Assembly: GCF_000423085.1 (NCBI RefSeq)
Contig: NZ_AUHH01000020.1
Span: forward strand, 1 to 64,000
Length of the DNA stretch: 64,000 nucleotides
Origin: Granulicoccus phenolivorans DSM 17626 = NBRC 107789 = JCM 15570
GTDB taxonomy: Bacteria > Actinomycetota > Actinomycetes > Propionibacteriales > Propionibacteriaceae
Direction: 5' to 3'
The first letter of the stretch is position 1; every line of letters begins with the position of its first letter. This document shows, piece by piece, positions 17,101 through 25,857 of this stretch. A program made the translations under genes and the position numbers. The notes below the pieces were generated by a model, which was not told where the DNA came from, ran no database searches, and worked only from the letters and a program-made list of their open reading frames with translations.

Positions 17101-20060
17101 TCCTCACCCCAGAACAGTCGGTCGACCACACCCCGGGCATGGCGGGCCTTGCGTTGATAGTCGGCATGCAGGTGGGAGGACTCGCCCTTGCCGTACCCCA
17201 TCAGCAGCGCCACGGCTGACAGCTCGCGCGCATCGGTGGGGAACGAATCGGACACCTTGTTCCGGACCAGGGTGATCCGGTTGCGCAACTCACTGGCCAT
17301 CGTCCAGACCTCGGCCAGTTGATCGGCGTCCTCGGTGCTGATCAGCCCCAGCCCCTCGGCCGCCCGCAGCGCCGGCAGGGTCTGCGTTGTTCGCAACTCC
17401 GGATGCTCGTGGGCATGCTGCATCTGCAGCACCTGGATCGTCCATTCCACGTCGGACAGCCCACCCGGACCGAGCTTCAGATTGTCCTTGCGGGAGCCAC
17501 CCCGGGGCAGCCGCTCGGCCTCCATCCGCGCCTTCAGCCGGCGGATCTCCTTCAGCTGCTTGGCACTCAACCCGCCCTCGGGCCACCGCAGCGCATCCAC
17601 ACTGGCCAGCAGATCCGCCGCCAGCAGATGATCCCCGACGCCGTAGTCGGCCCGCACCAGGGCCTGCGCCTCCCATGTCGCCGACCACCGCCGGTAATAG
17701 GTCCGGTAGGAGGCGAGGGTCCGCACCATCGGCCCGCCCTTGCCCTCCGGCCGCAGATCGGCGTCCAGGTCCAGCCCCGGCTCCGGCCCCGGTCGGGACA
17801 GCACCGAACGCAGGGTCTTGATCACCGCCGTCGCGTCGCGAATCTCGGCGTCGCCCCCCTCGGCCAGCACGAACAGCGCGTCGGCGTCGGAGGAATAGGA
17901 CAGTTCCCGGCCGCCCCAGCGACCCATCGCGATCACCGTCGGCGGGATCAGGTCCCCACGGACCTCCCGCTCGTGCACCGTCACCACCTGCAGCGTCGCA
18001 TCCAGCGTGGCCTGGGTGACCTGGGTCAACGACTCCCCGACGGTGGCCAGGTCGAGTTCCCCGAGCAGATCGCCCGCCCCGATCCGGAACAGTTCCCGCC
18101 GCCGGATCGCCCGGATCGCGAGGACCTGGTCCTCCAGGGTGTTCTTCACCCGGGACGCGGTGCGCATCTCGGCGACCAACTGCACCGACGACTTCGGGTG
18201 CAGCGCATCGGTGTCGGTGAGCAGTTGCATGGTCTCCGGGGCCCGCTTCAGCAGGTCGACCAGGTACCGGCTGGAGGACAGGATGGTGGCCAGGCGTTGT
18301 GCCATCGCCCCCTCATCGCGCAGGGCCCGCAGGTACCAGTGCGTACTGCCCAGCGACGCCGAGATCTGCCGGAACGACAGCAACCCGAAGTCCGGGTTGG
18401 GGCCCTCGGCGAACCAGCCCAGCATCGCCGGGAGCAACTGCCGCTGGATGTCGGCCTGCCGGGTGAGCCCGGTCGACAGCGCCTTGATGTGCTCCAGCGC
18501 CGCCTTCGGGTCGGCGTACCCCAACGCGCGCAGCCGGTCCCGGGCTGCGTCCGTGGTGAGCCGGGCCTCGCTCGTGGGGACCCGGGCGACCGCTTCCAGC
18601 AGCGGGGAGTAGAACACCCGGTTGTGCAGCTGGTAGACCCGCCGGGAGTGCCGGCGCCAGCCCTGCTGCACCGCCGACGCCGACCCCAGCCCGACCGAAC
18701 GCGCGATCCGGCGCAGTTCGTCGTCGCGATCGGGCAGCAGATGGGTACGCCGCAGGTGGAACATCTGCACTCGATGCTCCAACACCCGGGTGAACCGGTA
18801 CGCCGCGTCGAACTCCTTGCCCTCCTCGGGGCCGACATAGCCGTACGCGATCAGATTGCGCAGCCCGGGCAGGGTGGCCCGCTCCCGCAGCCGTTCGTCG
18901 ACGCGACCGTGCACCAGCTCCAGCAGTTGCACGCTGAACTCGACATCGCGCAGCCCGCCCCGGCTGAGTTTGAGTTCGCGATCGGCCTCCTTGGCCGGGA
19001 TGTGGTCGATCACCCGCTTGCGCATCGCCTGGACGTCGGAGACGAAGCTCTCCTGATCCCCCACCGTCCACACCATCGGGGCCACCATGTCGACGAAGTC
19101 CTGACCCAGGGCAAGGTCGCCGGCCATCGGCCGGGCCTTCAGCATCGCCTGGAACTCCCAGCCCTTGGCCCACTTCTGGTAGTACTTGCGATGACTGGCC
19201 AGGGTCCGCACCAGCGGTCCCGCCTTCCCCTCCGGACGCAGCGCCGCATCGACCTGCCAGATCGTCCCGGCCGCGGTGTGCGCCGAACAGATCCGGGTCA
19301 TCGCCGAGGCCACCTTGGTGGCGATCGCGATCGCCTGATCACTGCTGATCACCGGCTCGCCGTCGGCCCCCAGCACCGGTTCGGCGAGATAGAGCACGTC
19401 CACGTCGGAGACATAGTTCAGTTCCTGGGCGCCGCACTTGCCCAGCGCGATCACCGCCAGTCGGGCCTGCGCGGCCGCCGGTCCCACCTGTTCGCGGGCC
19501 AGCGCCAGGGACGCCTCGATCGCGGCGTCGGCGAGGTCGGACAGCTCCGCGGCGATGTCCTCCACCACCTCGGTGGGCCGGGCGTGGGTGAGGTCCCGGG
19601 CCGCAACCCGGCACAGCTCGGTGCGATAGGCCAGCCGCAGGTCATCGGCCTGCCCGTTCTCGGTGACCGGGTACGCCCGGGCCGGGTCTGCCCCGGCCGC
19701 GGTCAACAGCCGGGCGCGCAGCTCGGCCGCACTGCGGCGTACGGCCGGCTCGGCGAGCACGTCGGCCCGGCCGGGATGGCTCACCAGGAATTGCTGCAGC
19801 GCGGTGCTGGCCCCCATCACCGCGGTGAGTTGCCGGATCCAGGTGTCCTCCCCCAGCCGATCGAGCAGTTCGGGGCGGGCCTCGATGATCCGGTCCAGAC
19901 CCTCCATCGCCAGATCGGGGTCGGCCGCCTGCGCGATCACCCGGACCACCTCGGTCAGCTCTTCGGCCGGACCCCACTTCGCCAGGGCCCGGACGGCGGC
20001 GTCGGGGCGCTGATAGCCGCGGCGTGCCAGCTCGGCGACCGGAGAACGGGATCGGGGCAT
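17097..20060 (-). CDS. glnE: Bifunctional glutamine synthetase adenylyltransferase/deadenylase
   Basis: A 987-residue GlnE with two nucleotidyltransferase domains. The N-terminal adenylyl-removing domain carries VIALGKCGAQELNYVSDVD (203-221), and the C-terminal adenylylating domain carries VIAMGRWGGRELSYSSDAD (709-727). The GxGxxxE...DxD pattern is intact in both, so both activities should be retained. It adds or removes AMP on glutamine synthetase in response to nitrogen status. It lies near glnA2, as in Mycobacterium (Rv2221c-Rv2222c). Length is normal. The unknown 489-residue gene follows it with an ATGA overlap. Confidence 0.97.
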   Translation of the reverse strand: MPRSRSPVAELARRGYQRPDAAVRALAKWGPAEELTEVVRVIAQAADPDLAMEGLDRIIEARPELLDRLGEDTWIRQLTAVMGASTALQQFLVSHPGRADVLAEPAVRRSAAELRARLLTAAGADPARAYPVTENGQADDLRLAYRTELCRVAARDLTHARPTEVVEDIAAELSDLADAAIEASLALAREQVGPAAAQARLAVIALGKCGAQELNYVSDVDVLYLAEPVLGADGEPVISSDQAIAIATKVASAMTRICSAHTAAGTIWQVDAALRPEGKAGPLVRTLASHRKYYQKWAKGWEFQAMLKARPMAGDLALGQDFVDMVAPMVWTVGDQESFVSDVQAMRKRVIDHIPAKEADRELKLSRGGLRDVEFSVQLLELVHGRVDERLRERATLPGLRNLIAYGYVGPEEGKEFDAAYRFTRVLEHRVQMFHLRRTHLLPDRDDELRRIARSVGLGSASAVQQGWRRHSRRVYQLHNRVFYSPLLEAVARVPTSEARLTTDAARDRLRALGYADPKAALEHIKALSTGLTRQADIQRQLLPAMLGWFAEGPNPDFGLLSFRQISASLGSTHWYLRALRDEGAMAQRLATILSSSRYLVDLLKRAPETMQLLTDTDALHPKSSVQLVAEMRTASRVKNTLEDQVLAIRAIRRRELFRIGAGDLLGELDLATVGESLTQVTQATLDATLQVVTVHEREVRGDLIPPTVIAMGRWGGRELSYSSDADALFVLAEGGDAEIRDATAVIKTLRSVLSRPGPEPGLDLDADLRPEGKGGPMVRTLASYRTYYRRWSATWEAQALVRADYGVGDHLLAADLLASVDALRWPEGGLSAKQLKEIRRLKARMEAERLPRGGSRKDNLKLGPGGLSDVEWTIQVLQMQHAHEHPELRTTQTLPALRAAEGLGLISTEDADQLAEVWTMASELRNRITLVRNKVSDSFPTDARELSAVALLMGYGKGESSHLHADYQRKARHARGVVDRLFWGEE

Positions 20061-20175
20061 GAGGTGATGCTACTGCCCCGCCCCCGCCCCCGCGGGGAGC
20101 CTCGGCGCCCCGATTCCGGGCGGTGGATTCAGCAGAGCGTCCCCTGTTGTCAATCCGGACGAAACCCGGGCGAGC

Positions 20176-20181
20176 TAGGTT
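20176..20181 (+). promoter_or_regulatory. Likely -10 element, leaderless
   Basis: TAGGTT ends 6 bases before the GTG start at 20188 of the maleylpyruvate isomerase-type gene, which has no Shine-Dalgarno sequence. This spacing fits a leaderless transcript. Confidence 0.4.
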
Positions 20182-20187
20182 TGACTG

Positions 20188-20979
20188 GTGCCCACCACGC
20201 AAGCCCGCCGTACCCGAACCGCCCTCACGTCGGCCATCACCACGCAGGTCGGTCATGTGGTGGCCACGCTGCGCAGCCTCCCGCCGGCCGACTTCGATCG
20301 CCCGTCGGTGGTGGCCGATTGGGATGTTCGGATGATCGTGGCGCATCTGGTGATGATCCAGGACCAGTTGTTGGAGGACCTGGATTCCCCCACCTCGCAG
20401 CGTCCGGTGAAACTGTCGTCGCTGGGCCCCGGGTGGCGTCGCCAGCAGTCCTGGGAACTGACCGAGGAACTCGGCACCTACCAGAGCGCCGCCCAGCTCA
20501 CCAACCAACTGCAGACCGGACTGGCCGAGGTCAACGCCCGGTGCCGCAAACCCGCGCCGGAGACCGTGCTGGCCGGTGGCGTCGATCCGCTGCGGTTCTC
20601 CGACTATCTCCAGTTGCTGGCGATCGATTGGGCACTGCACACCGATGATCTGAACCGATCGCTGCCGCAACGCCCCTCGATCCAACTCGAGTCGCCGGTG
20701 CTGGCGGCCGCGGTGCGTACGCTGGCCGACCTGCTCGCCACCCGGCACCCGGGACGCTCCATCGAGGTCCGGATCCCGCCGTACGCAGCCGTCCAGTGCG
20801 GGGATCCGGGCGACCCGACGCACACCCGCGGGACCCCGCCGAACGTGATCGAGTGTCCGCCGCTCATCTTCCTGCGGCTGGCCACCGGCCGGGTCGGGTT
20901 CGCCGCCGAACTGCGGGCCAATCACCTGACCGCGTCCGGTACCCGGGCGGACCTGACCGACAAGCTGCCGCTCTACTGA
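20188..20979 (+). CDS. Maleylpyruvate isomerase N-terminal domain protein (DinB-like, mycothiol-linked)
   Basis: A 263-residue protein with the N-terminal helical bundle of the mycothiol-dependent maleylpyruvate isomerase/DinB superfamily: VADWDVRMIVAHLVMIQDQL (about 43-62) contains the metal-ligand His pattern. The IDWALHTDDLNR stretch (about 149-160) carries the later ligand. The C-terminal part resembles the sterol-carrier-like domain often fused to this bundle. These proteins use or modify mycothiol; the exact substrate is unknown. It starts at a GTG with a -10-like hexamer just upstream and no ribosome-binding site. Confidence 0.8.
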   Translation: MPTTQARRTRTALTSAITTQVGHVVATLRSLPPADFDRPSVVADWDVRMIVAHLVMIQDQLLEDLDSPTSQRPVKLSSLGPGWRRQQSWELTEELGTYQSAAQLTNQLQTGLAEVNARCRKPAPETVLAGGVDPLRFSDYLQLLAIDWALHTDDLNRSLPQRPSIQLESPVLAAAVRTLADLLATRHPGRSIEVRIPPYAAVQCGDPGDPTHTRGTPPNVIECPPLIFLRLATGRVGFAAELRANHLTASGTRADLTDKLPLY

Positions 20980-21004
20980 CCGCGCGGGGCCCGGCCGGCC
21001 CGGA

Positions 21005-22345
21005 TCACAACACCGGCAGGTAGCGGCGCAACTCCATCGGAGTGACCTGGGTGCGGTACTCGTCGAACTCGGCACGCTTGTTGCGCAGCACGAACTCGAA
21101 CACGTGCTCCCCGAGCGTCTCGGCGGCCAGTTCGGAGTTCTCCATCGCGTGCAGCGCCTCGCCCAGGTTGGCCGGCAACGGGTCGATGCCCAGGGCGCGC
21201 CGCTCCCGGTCGGTCAGCGACCAGACGTCGTCCTCGGCCTCCTCGGGCAACTCGTACTCGTGCTTGATCCCCTCCAGCCCGGCATTCAACATCAGCGCGT
21301 ACGCCAGGTACGGATTGGCCGCGGTGTCGATCGAGCGCAACTCGACCCGGGCCGAGGAACCCTTGTGCGGCTTGTACAACGGGACCCGGACCAGCGCGGA
21401 GCGATTGTTGCGGCCCCAGCAGATGTAGTTCGGGGCCTCACCGCCGCCGTTGAGGCGCTTGTAGGAGTTGACGAACTGGTTGGTCACCGCCGTGATCTCG
21501 GCCGAATGCTTCAACAGGCCGGCGATGAACTGCCGCCCGATCCGGGACAGGTGGTGTTCGGCCCCGGCGTCATAGAAGGCGTTGGTGTCGCCGGCGAACA
21601 GTGACATGTGGGTGTGCATGCCCGACCCGGGCTGCTCACTGAACGGCTTCGGCATGAACGAGGCCCGGATCCCCCGCTGCTCGGCCACCTCCTTGACCAC
21701 CACCCGGAAGGTCAGGATGTTGTCGGCCATCGACAGGGCGTCGGCGTACCGCAGATCGATCTCCTGCTGCCCGGCGCCGGCCTCGTGGTGGGAGAACTCC
21801 ACCGAGATGCCCATCTGCTCCAGCGTACTGATCGCCTCGCGCCGGAAATCGGAGCCGGTGTTGGAGATGGTGTGGTCGAAGTAGCCCGAGTGGTCGATCG
21901 GGGTGGGCTCCACCCCGGGGCTGATCTGGTGCTGCAGCAGATAGAACTCGATCTCGGGGTGGACGTAGAAGGTGTAGCCCAGGTCCGAGGCGTTCTGCAT
22001 CGCCCGCTTCAGCACGTACCGGGGGTCGGCGTACGAGGGGGACCCGTCGGGCATCTTCAGGTCGCAGTACATCCGGGCGGTGTTGCCGTGCTCGGCCTCG
22101 CGCCAGGGCAGCAGCTGGAACGTCGACGGATCGGGATGGGCGATCATGTCGGACTCGAAGATGCGGGTGAAGCCCTCAACCGCGGACCCGTCGAATCCGA
22201 TGCCCTCCTCGAAGGCGCCCTCGAGTTCGGCCGGCGCGATCGCCACCGACTTGAGGAACCCGAGCACGTCGGTGAACCAGAGTCGGATGAAGCGTACGTC
22301 GCGTTCCTCAACGGCGCGGAGCACGAACTCGGTCTGCTTGTCCAT
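21005..22345 (-). CDS. glnA2: Type I glutamine synthetase, GlnA2 type
   Basis: A 446-residue glutamine synthetase, the length of the GlnA2/GSI-alpha type and shorter than the main actinobacterial GlnA1. It shows the beta-Grasp N-terminus (VRFIRLWFTDVLGFLKS), the latch loop GIGFDGSAVEGF, EIEFYLL with metal-binding Glu, and the HEAGAGQQEIDLRY and GSGMHTHMSL motifs. It makes glutamine from glutamate and ammonia using ATP. A tyrosine, Tyr364 in HEYELPEEA, lies where adenylylation-controlled enzymes have their modified Tyr (YDLPP), so control by the nearby GlnE is possible but unproven. It lies on the same strand as glnE, with a divergent gene in between. Confidence 0.95.
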   Translation of the reverse strand: MDKQTEFVLRAVEERDVRFIRLWFTDVLGFLKSVAIAPAELEGAFEEGIGFDGSAVEGFTRIFESDMIAHPDPSTFQLLPWREAEHGNTARMYCDLKMPDGSPSYADPRYVLKRAMQNASDLGYTFYVHPEIEFYLLQHQISPGVEPTPIDHSGYFDHTISNTGSDFRREAISTLEQMGISVEFSHHEAGAGQQEIDLRYADALSMADNILTFRVVVKEVAEQRGIRASFMPKPFSEQPGSGMHTHMSLFAGDTNAFYDAGAEHHLSRIGRQFIAGLLKHSAEITAVTNQFVNSYKRLNGGGEAPNYICWGRNNRSALVRVPLYKPHKGSSARVELRSIDTAANPYLAYALMLNAGLEGIKHEYELPEEAEDDVWSLTDRERRALGIDPLPANLGEALHAMENSELAAETLGEHVFEFVLRNKRAEFDEYRTQVTPMELRRYLPVL

Positions 22346-22419
22346 GGGCGAATTCTCCGGTGGTCGTGTTTCAGTCAGATTACGGTCAGGTTACTGGGAC
22401 GGCAGCCGGGTCGGGCTGC

Positions 22420-22623
22420 TCACTCGTCCTCGTCGTCGGGGTCGTTGAAGCGGGGGTCGTTGTCCCAGTCCTCGTTGCGTTCGGCCACGTGTTCGAGGGC
22501 GCCGGCGGCCTGTTCGCGGGTGTCGTAGGGACCCAATCGGACGTCGTTCGAGCAGCCCTGGTAGGGCTCGACGCGGTGGTGCTTCATGCACCAGTAGAAC
22601 TTGTTCTCATTCTCCGAGGCCAT
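22420..22623 (-). CDS. Small acidic conserved actinobacterial protein
   Basis: A 67-residue protein, MASENENKFYWCMKHHRVEP onward, with a very acidic C-terminus (DPDDEDE). Proteins of this size and pattern, with the WC-KHH-VE motif and a GPYDTREQAAGALEHV helix, are widespread in actinobacteria with no assigned function. The GPYxxREQA segment is similar to part of a SPOR domain. It sits 74 bases upstream of glnA2 on the same strand and may share its promoter. Confidence 0.8.
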   Translation of the reverse strand: MASENENKFYWCMKHHRVEPYQGCSNDVRLGPYDTREQAAGALEHVAERNEDWDNDPRFNDPDDEDE

Positions 22624-22735
22624 GATCGAGTCCCTCCGTGCGCTGGTCCCCCGAGCCTACGCGGGGGGTCCGGGCGGGTCGGGGCAGGGTCGGCCGGGTG
22701 GCCCGGACGCGTGCCGGCGGCCGAAGATGGTGGGT

Positions 22736-23554
22736 ATGCCGATTCTGAACAAGGACATGACGCTGTGCATCTCGCTGTCGGGGCGCCCATCGAACATCGG
22801 GACCAGGTTTCACAACTACCTCTATGACGAGTTGGGTCTGAACTTCATCTACAAGGCGTTCGGCACCGACGATCTCGAAGGCGCCGTCCGCGGCGTACGG
22901 GCGCTGGGGATTCGGGGGCTGTCGGTGTCGATGCCGTTCAAGGAGGCGATCATTCCGCTGGTGGACGAGCTGGCCGATTCCGCCGCCGCGATCGAGTCGG
23001 TGAACACCGTGGTCAATGATGCGGGTCGGCTGACCGCGAGCAACACCGATTTCGAGGCGGTGCGTACTCTCCTCGGCGAAGCTGACCTGTCCCCCAACCT
23101 GCCGGTGGTGGTCCGGGGCTCCGGCGGGATGGCCAAGGCCGTGGTCGCCGCGTTCCGGTACGCCGGGTTCGACGATCTCACTGTGGTGGCTCGTAACCCG
23201 ATCACCGGGCGGGCCCTGGCGGCGAAGTACGGGTACGCCTGGACGGCGGAGGATCTCGCGCCGGCGGCGAACGTGCTGGTCAATGTGACACCGCTGGGCA
23301 TGGCCGGGCCGCAGGCGACCGAGTTGGCGTTCGCCGAGGCCGCCGTGGCGGCGGCGCACACGGTGTTCGATGTGGTCGCGTTCCCGGCCGAGACGCCGCT
23401 GATCCGGGCCGCGCGCGCCGCGGGGACGCCGGTGATCACCGGGGCGCAGGTGATCGCACTGCAGGCCGCGGCCCAGTTCGAGAAGTACACCGGCCGTACG
23501 CTCACCGCAGATCAGGTACGCCGGGCCTCGGAGTTCTCCCGCCGGGACGAGTGA
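22736..23554 (+). CDS. Shikimate dehydrogenase-like oxidoreductase
   Basis: A 272-residue member of the shikimate/quinate dehydrogenase family, closest in pattern to the Haemophilus HI0607-type SDH-like group (NKDMTLCISLSGRP, GTRFHNYLYDELGLNFIYKAF). Catalytic Lys69 lies in SMPFKEAI and Asp105 in NTDFEA. The NADP-binding GSGGMAKAVVAAF is at 128-140. HI0607-type enzymes act slowly on shikimate, so the true substrate is uncertain and the role as main AroE is doubtful. ATG 22727 is another possible start, three codons upstream. Confidence 0.88.
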   Translation: MPILNKDMTLCISLSGRPSNIGTRFHNYLYDELGLNFIYKAFGTDDLEGAVRGVRALGIRGLSVSMPFKEAIIPLVDELADSAAAIESVNTVVNDAGRLTASNTDFEAVRTLLGEADLSPNLPVVVRGSGGMAKAVVAAFRYAGFDDLTVVARNPITGRALAAKYGYAWTAEDLAPAANVLVNVTPLGMAGPQATELAFAEAAVAAAHTVFDVVAFPAETPLIRAARAAGTPVITGAQVIALQAAAQFEKYTGRTLTADQVRRASEFSRRDE

Positions 23555-23601
23555 GCAACCCGACAGTGGCGGCGGCAAGCAGCGTTCCGGAGGTCATCCA
23601 G

Positions 23602-23670
23602 CGTCACCGTTGGGCGCCCAGCGTCCGGGCGCACAGACGTTGGATGCCCCAACCTGACGCTGCTTCACCG
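23602..23670. repeat. 69-bp direct repeat, copy 1
   Basis: Identical over 69 bases to 24064-24132, with weaker similarity for about 20 bases on the left and 12 on the right. It contains short internal inverted repeats (CGTTGG/CCAACG-type), so it may fold. Confidence 0.9.
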
Positions 23671-23890
23671 GCCTGACGCTGCACGGTGCTCCATCGGCGC
23701 TCCTCGACCACGACCGTCCGCCCGGCCGCGCCCCCTCTCCACAGGTCAGGCCCGGCGCACTCGACGCGCACGAGCCGGTTCGACCTCGGGGCTCTTGGCG
23801 CATCGGCACGAGAGAGGCGGCGATGGATACCGTCTCCTGCACCTGGTGCAACACCTGCGGGTACGCCCGTTCCGTCGCTGGTCGATGCTT

Positions 23891-24011
23891 GCCATCGCGG
23901 GAAACGGGGGTCGGGATTTAGCCATCGCGGGAAGCCCGGGCCGGGGATTCAGCTGTCGCGCGAAGCCCGGGCCGGGATCTGGCTGTCGCGGGAAGCGCCC
24001 GACTCGGGGTT
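23891..24011 (-). repeat. 30-bp-period array, locus B
   Basis: Units start at 23891, 23921, 23952 and 23982 with GCCATCGCGGGAA (twice), GCTGTCGCGCGAA and GCTGTCGCGGGAA. The spacing is 30, 31 and 30 bases. The second half of the units shares CCCGGGCCGGGAT. The core is the complement of TTCCCGCGAYRG, the core of the arrays at 15.3 and 44.8 kb. Confidence 0.8.
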
Positions 24012-24063
24012 GGTGGGTGACCGCGCGTCCTTCTGGTCAACCAGCGTCCGGGAGGTCACCCAA

Positions 24064-24132
24064 CGTCACCGTTGGGCGCCCAGCGTCCGGGCGCACAGAC
24101 GTTGGATGCCCCAACCTGACGCTGCTTCACCG
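24064..24132. repeat. 69-bp direct repeat, copy 2
   Basis: Second copy of 23602-23670, same orientation, 462 bases downstream. The two copies bracket the 30-bp-period array. Confidence 0.9.
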
Positions 24133-24218
24133 CCCCGACGCTGCCCGTCACCCCACCGGCGCCCCACCGACCTCACCCCGAACGCGTCGCGACTCGCGGC
24201 AACCGGCGTCGCGGAGGG

Positions 24219-24851
24219 TCAGCGACCCTGGAGCGACGGAGCCACGTCCGCCAAGCGGTACGTCGGTCGCGGTTCCCCCGGGAAGGAGAACCAGTCGCGC
24301 TCGATGGCGACTCCGGTCTGCTGCTCCAGCAGCGCCAGGCAACAGCTCTGCCAGGCCTGCTCCGGTTCGGGACCGATCGCCCAGCTCGGTCGGACCTCGT
24401 GCGGATTCGTGGTCGGCGTGATCGGATGGAGCGCCTCGAACTTTGCGGTCAGCTGTCCGTCGATCCCTTCGACGACATAGCCCAACCCTTCGACATTCCA
24501 GAAGACGCTGAGGAAGTGGCCCCCGCCGGCCGAACACTCCCGGGCGATCTCCGCCGAACTGGCACGGAAGCCGTTGTCCTCGACGGTGACCACCTGGTCG
24601 CCGGCATCGATCACCTGAACGAGCAGGCCGTCCTCGAACGTGGTGGTCGTGCGAGGCTCCGCCGAAAGGTAGGCGGGGGCGGCCTCTTGGTACTCGAGGA
24701 TGCCCGACTTGTCCCAGGTCCCGAGCGGGGTCGGGTCACCGCCGTAGTTGCGGACGATGTCCGCCACCGAGCGGCCGCGCACCACCGCAATGGTCCAGGC
24801 CGGGACTTGCTCCGCCCAGGCGTACTTGTCGATCAGGGGGGCCAGCGCCAT
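24219..24851 (-). CDS. DUF6461-type protein of unknown function
   Basis: A 210-residue soluble protein resembling the DUF6461 family, which is common in actinobacteria and uncharacterised. It contains [20 protein letters not shown] and ends in a Pro/Arg-rich tail. ATG 24851 is chosen because GAGGAG lies 5 bases upstream; the frame stays open for 18 more codons without a better start. It is divergent from map and ends in the repeat-rich intergenic region. No signal peptide or membrane segment is visible. Confidence 0.75.
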   Translation of the reverse strand: MALAPLIDKYAWAEQVPAWTIAVVRGRSVADIVRNYGGDPTPLGTWDKSGILEYQEAAPAYLSAEPRTTTTFEDGLLVQVIDAGDQVVTVEDNGFRASSAEIARECSAGGGHFLSVFWNVEGLGYVVEGIDGQLTAKFEALHPITPTTNPHEVRPSWAIGPEPEQAWQSCCLALLEQQTGVAIERDWFSFPGEPRPTYRLADVAPSLQGR

Positions 24852-24912
24852 CGTTGCTCCTCGATTCGTACCTCGCCCGACCGGGTCGGTGCCGCGTCGT
24901 ATCATCGCACGG

Positions 24913-25761
24913 GTGAGTGAGATCAGGCCCTACCCCGTTTCCCCGATCCGTGACGTCCCGCGCAGCATCCCGCGCCCGGAGTACGTCGGGAAGAGGGCAC
25001 CTCAGCGCTACACCGGCTCGCACGTGCAGACCCCGGAGACGATCGAGCGGATGCGGGAGTCGGGCCGAATCGCCGCCCAGGCGCTGGCCCTGGTCGGCGC
25101 GGCGGTCGAGCCCGGGATCACCACCGATGAGTTGGACCGGATCGGGCACGAGTTCATGGTGTCCGAGGGCGCGTACCCCTCGACCCTCGGCTACCGCGAC
25201 TACCCGAAGTCGATCTGCACCTCGGTCAACGAGGTGATCTGTCACGGCATCCCCGACGCCCGCCCACTGGAGGACGGGGACCTGGTCAAGATCGACATCA
25301 CCGCGTTCAAGAACGGCGTGCACGGCGACAACTGCGGCACCTTCTTCTGCGGCAACGTCTCCGAGGAGGCCCGGCTGCTGGCCGAGCGTACGCAGGAGGC
25401 GATGAACCGCGGCATCCGGATGGCCAAGGCCGGCCGCCGGGTGAACGTGATCGGCAAGGTGATCGAGTCCTACGGCAAGCGGTTCCACTACGGCGTGGTC
25501 CGCGACTACACCGGCCACGGCGTGCACAGCACCTTCCACTCCGGGCTGGTCATCCCGCACTACGACGCCCCGCACATCAACGATGAGATCCAGGTCGGGA
25601 TGACCTTCACCGTCGAACCGATGATCACCCTCGGCGGGATCGAGTGGGAGCAGTGGGACGACGGCTGGACCGTGGTCACCAAGGACCGTTCCTGGGTCGC
25701 CCAGTTCGAGAACACCCTCGTGGTCACCAACGACGGCCCGGAGGTCTTGACCCGGGTCTGA
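24913..25761 (+). CDS. map: Type I methionine aminopeptidase
   Basis: A 282-residue MetAP with an N-terminal extension of about 40 residues, as in other actinobacteria. All five metal ligands are visible: Asp128 and Asp139 ([15 protein letters not shown]), His202 (TGHGVH), Glu235 (TVEPMI) and Glu266 (QFENT). His111 in VICHGIPD is the substrate-binding residue. It removes the initiator methionine from new proteins. The start is a GTG at 24913, chosen because it gives the standard actinobacterial N-terminus; the frame is open further upstream. Confidence 0.96.
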   Translation: MSEIRPYPVSPIRDVPRSIPRPEYVGKRAPQRYTGSHVQTPETIERMRESGRIAAQALALVGAAVEPGITTDELDRIGHEFMVSEGAYPSTLGYRDYPKSICTSVNEVICHGIPDARPLEDGDLVKIDITAFKNGVHGDNCGTFFCGNVSEEARLLAERTQEAMNRGIRMAKAGRRVNVIGKVIESYGKRFHYGVVRDYTGHGVHSTFHSGLVIPHYDAPHINDEIQVGMTFTVEPMITLGGIEWEQWDDGWTVVTKDRSWVAQFENTLVVTNDGPEVLTRV

Positions 25762-25857
25762 GCGCCAAAGTCGACACGATCCGGCCGGTTCGGCCAATCC
25801 CCGCCCCCGGGTGGGTTACCTTCACCCCAGACCGCTGGAGCGAGGAGGAGGTACCCG

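Larger units (their letters stand above)
23555..24218. other. Repeat-rich intergenic region
   Basis: About 660 bases between convergent genes with no supported gene. It holds two copies of a repeat of about 100 bases, identical over 69, and between them a four-unit array with a 30-base period. A 32-codon frame (23823-23921) with a purine-rich stretch before its ATG encodes a Cys-rich peptide (CTWCNTC); it is too weak to call as a gene. Confidence 0.6.

Noticed and set aside
17319-20648. 1109-codon open frame opposite glnE
   Set aside because: It is a shadow of glnE: Arg/Gln/Pro-rich without domains, while the minus strand carries both GlnE catalytic motifs.
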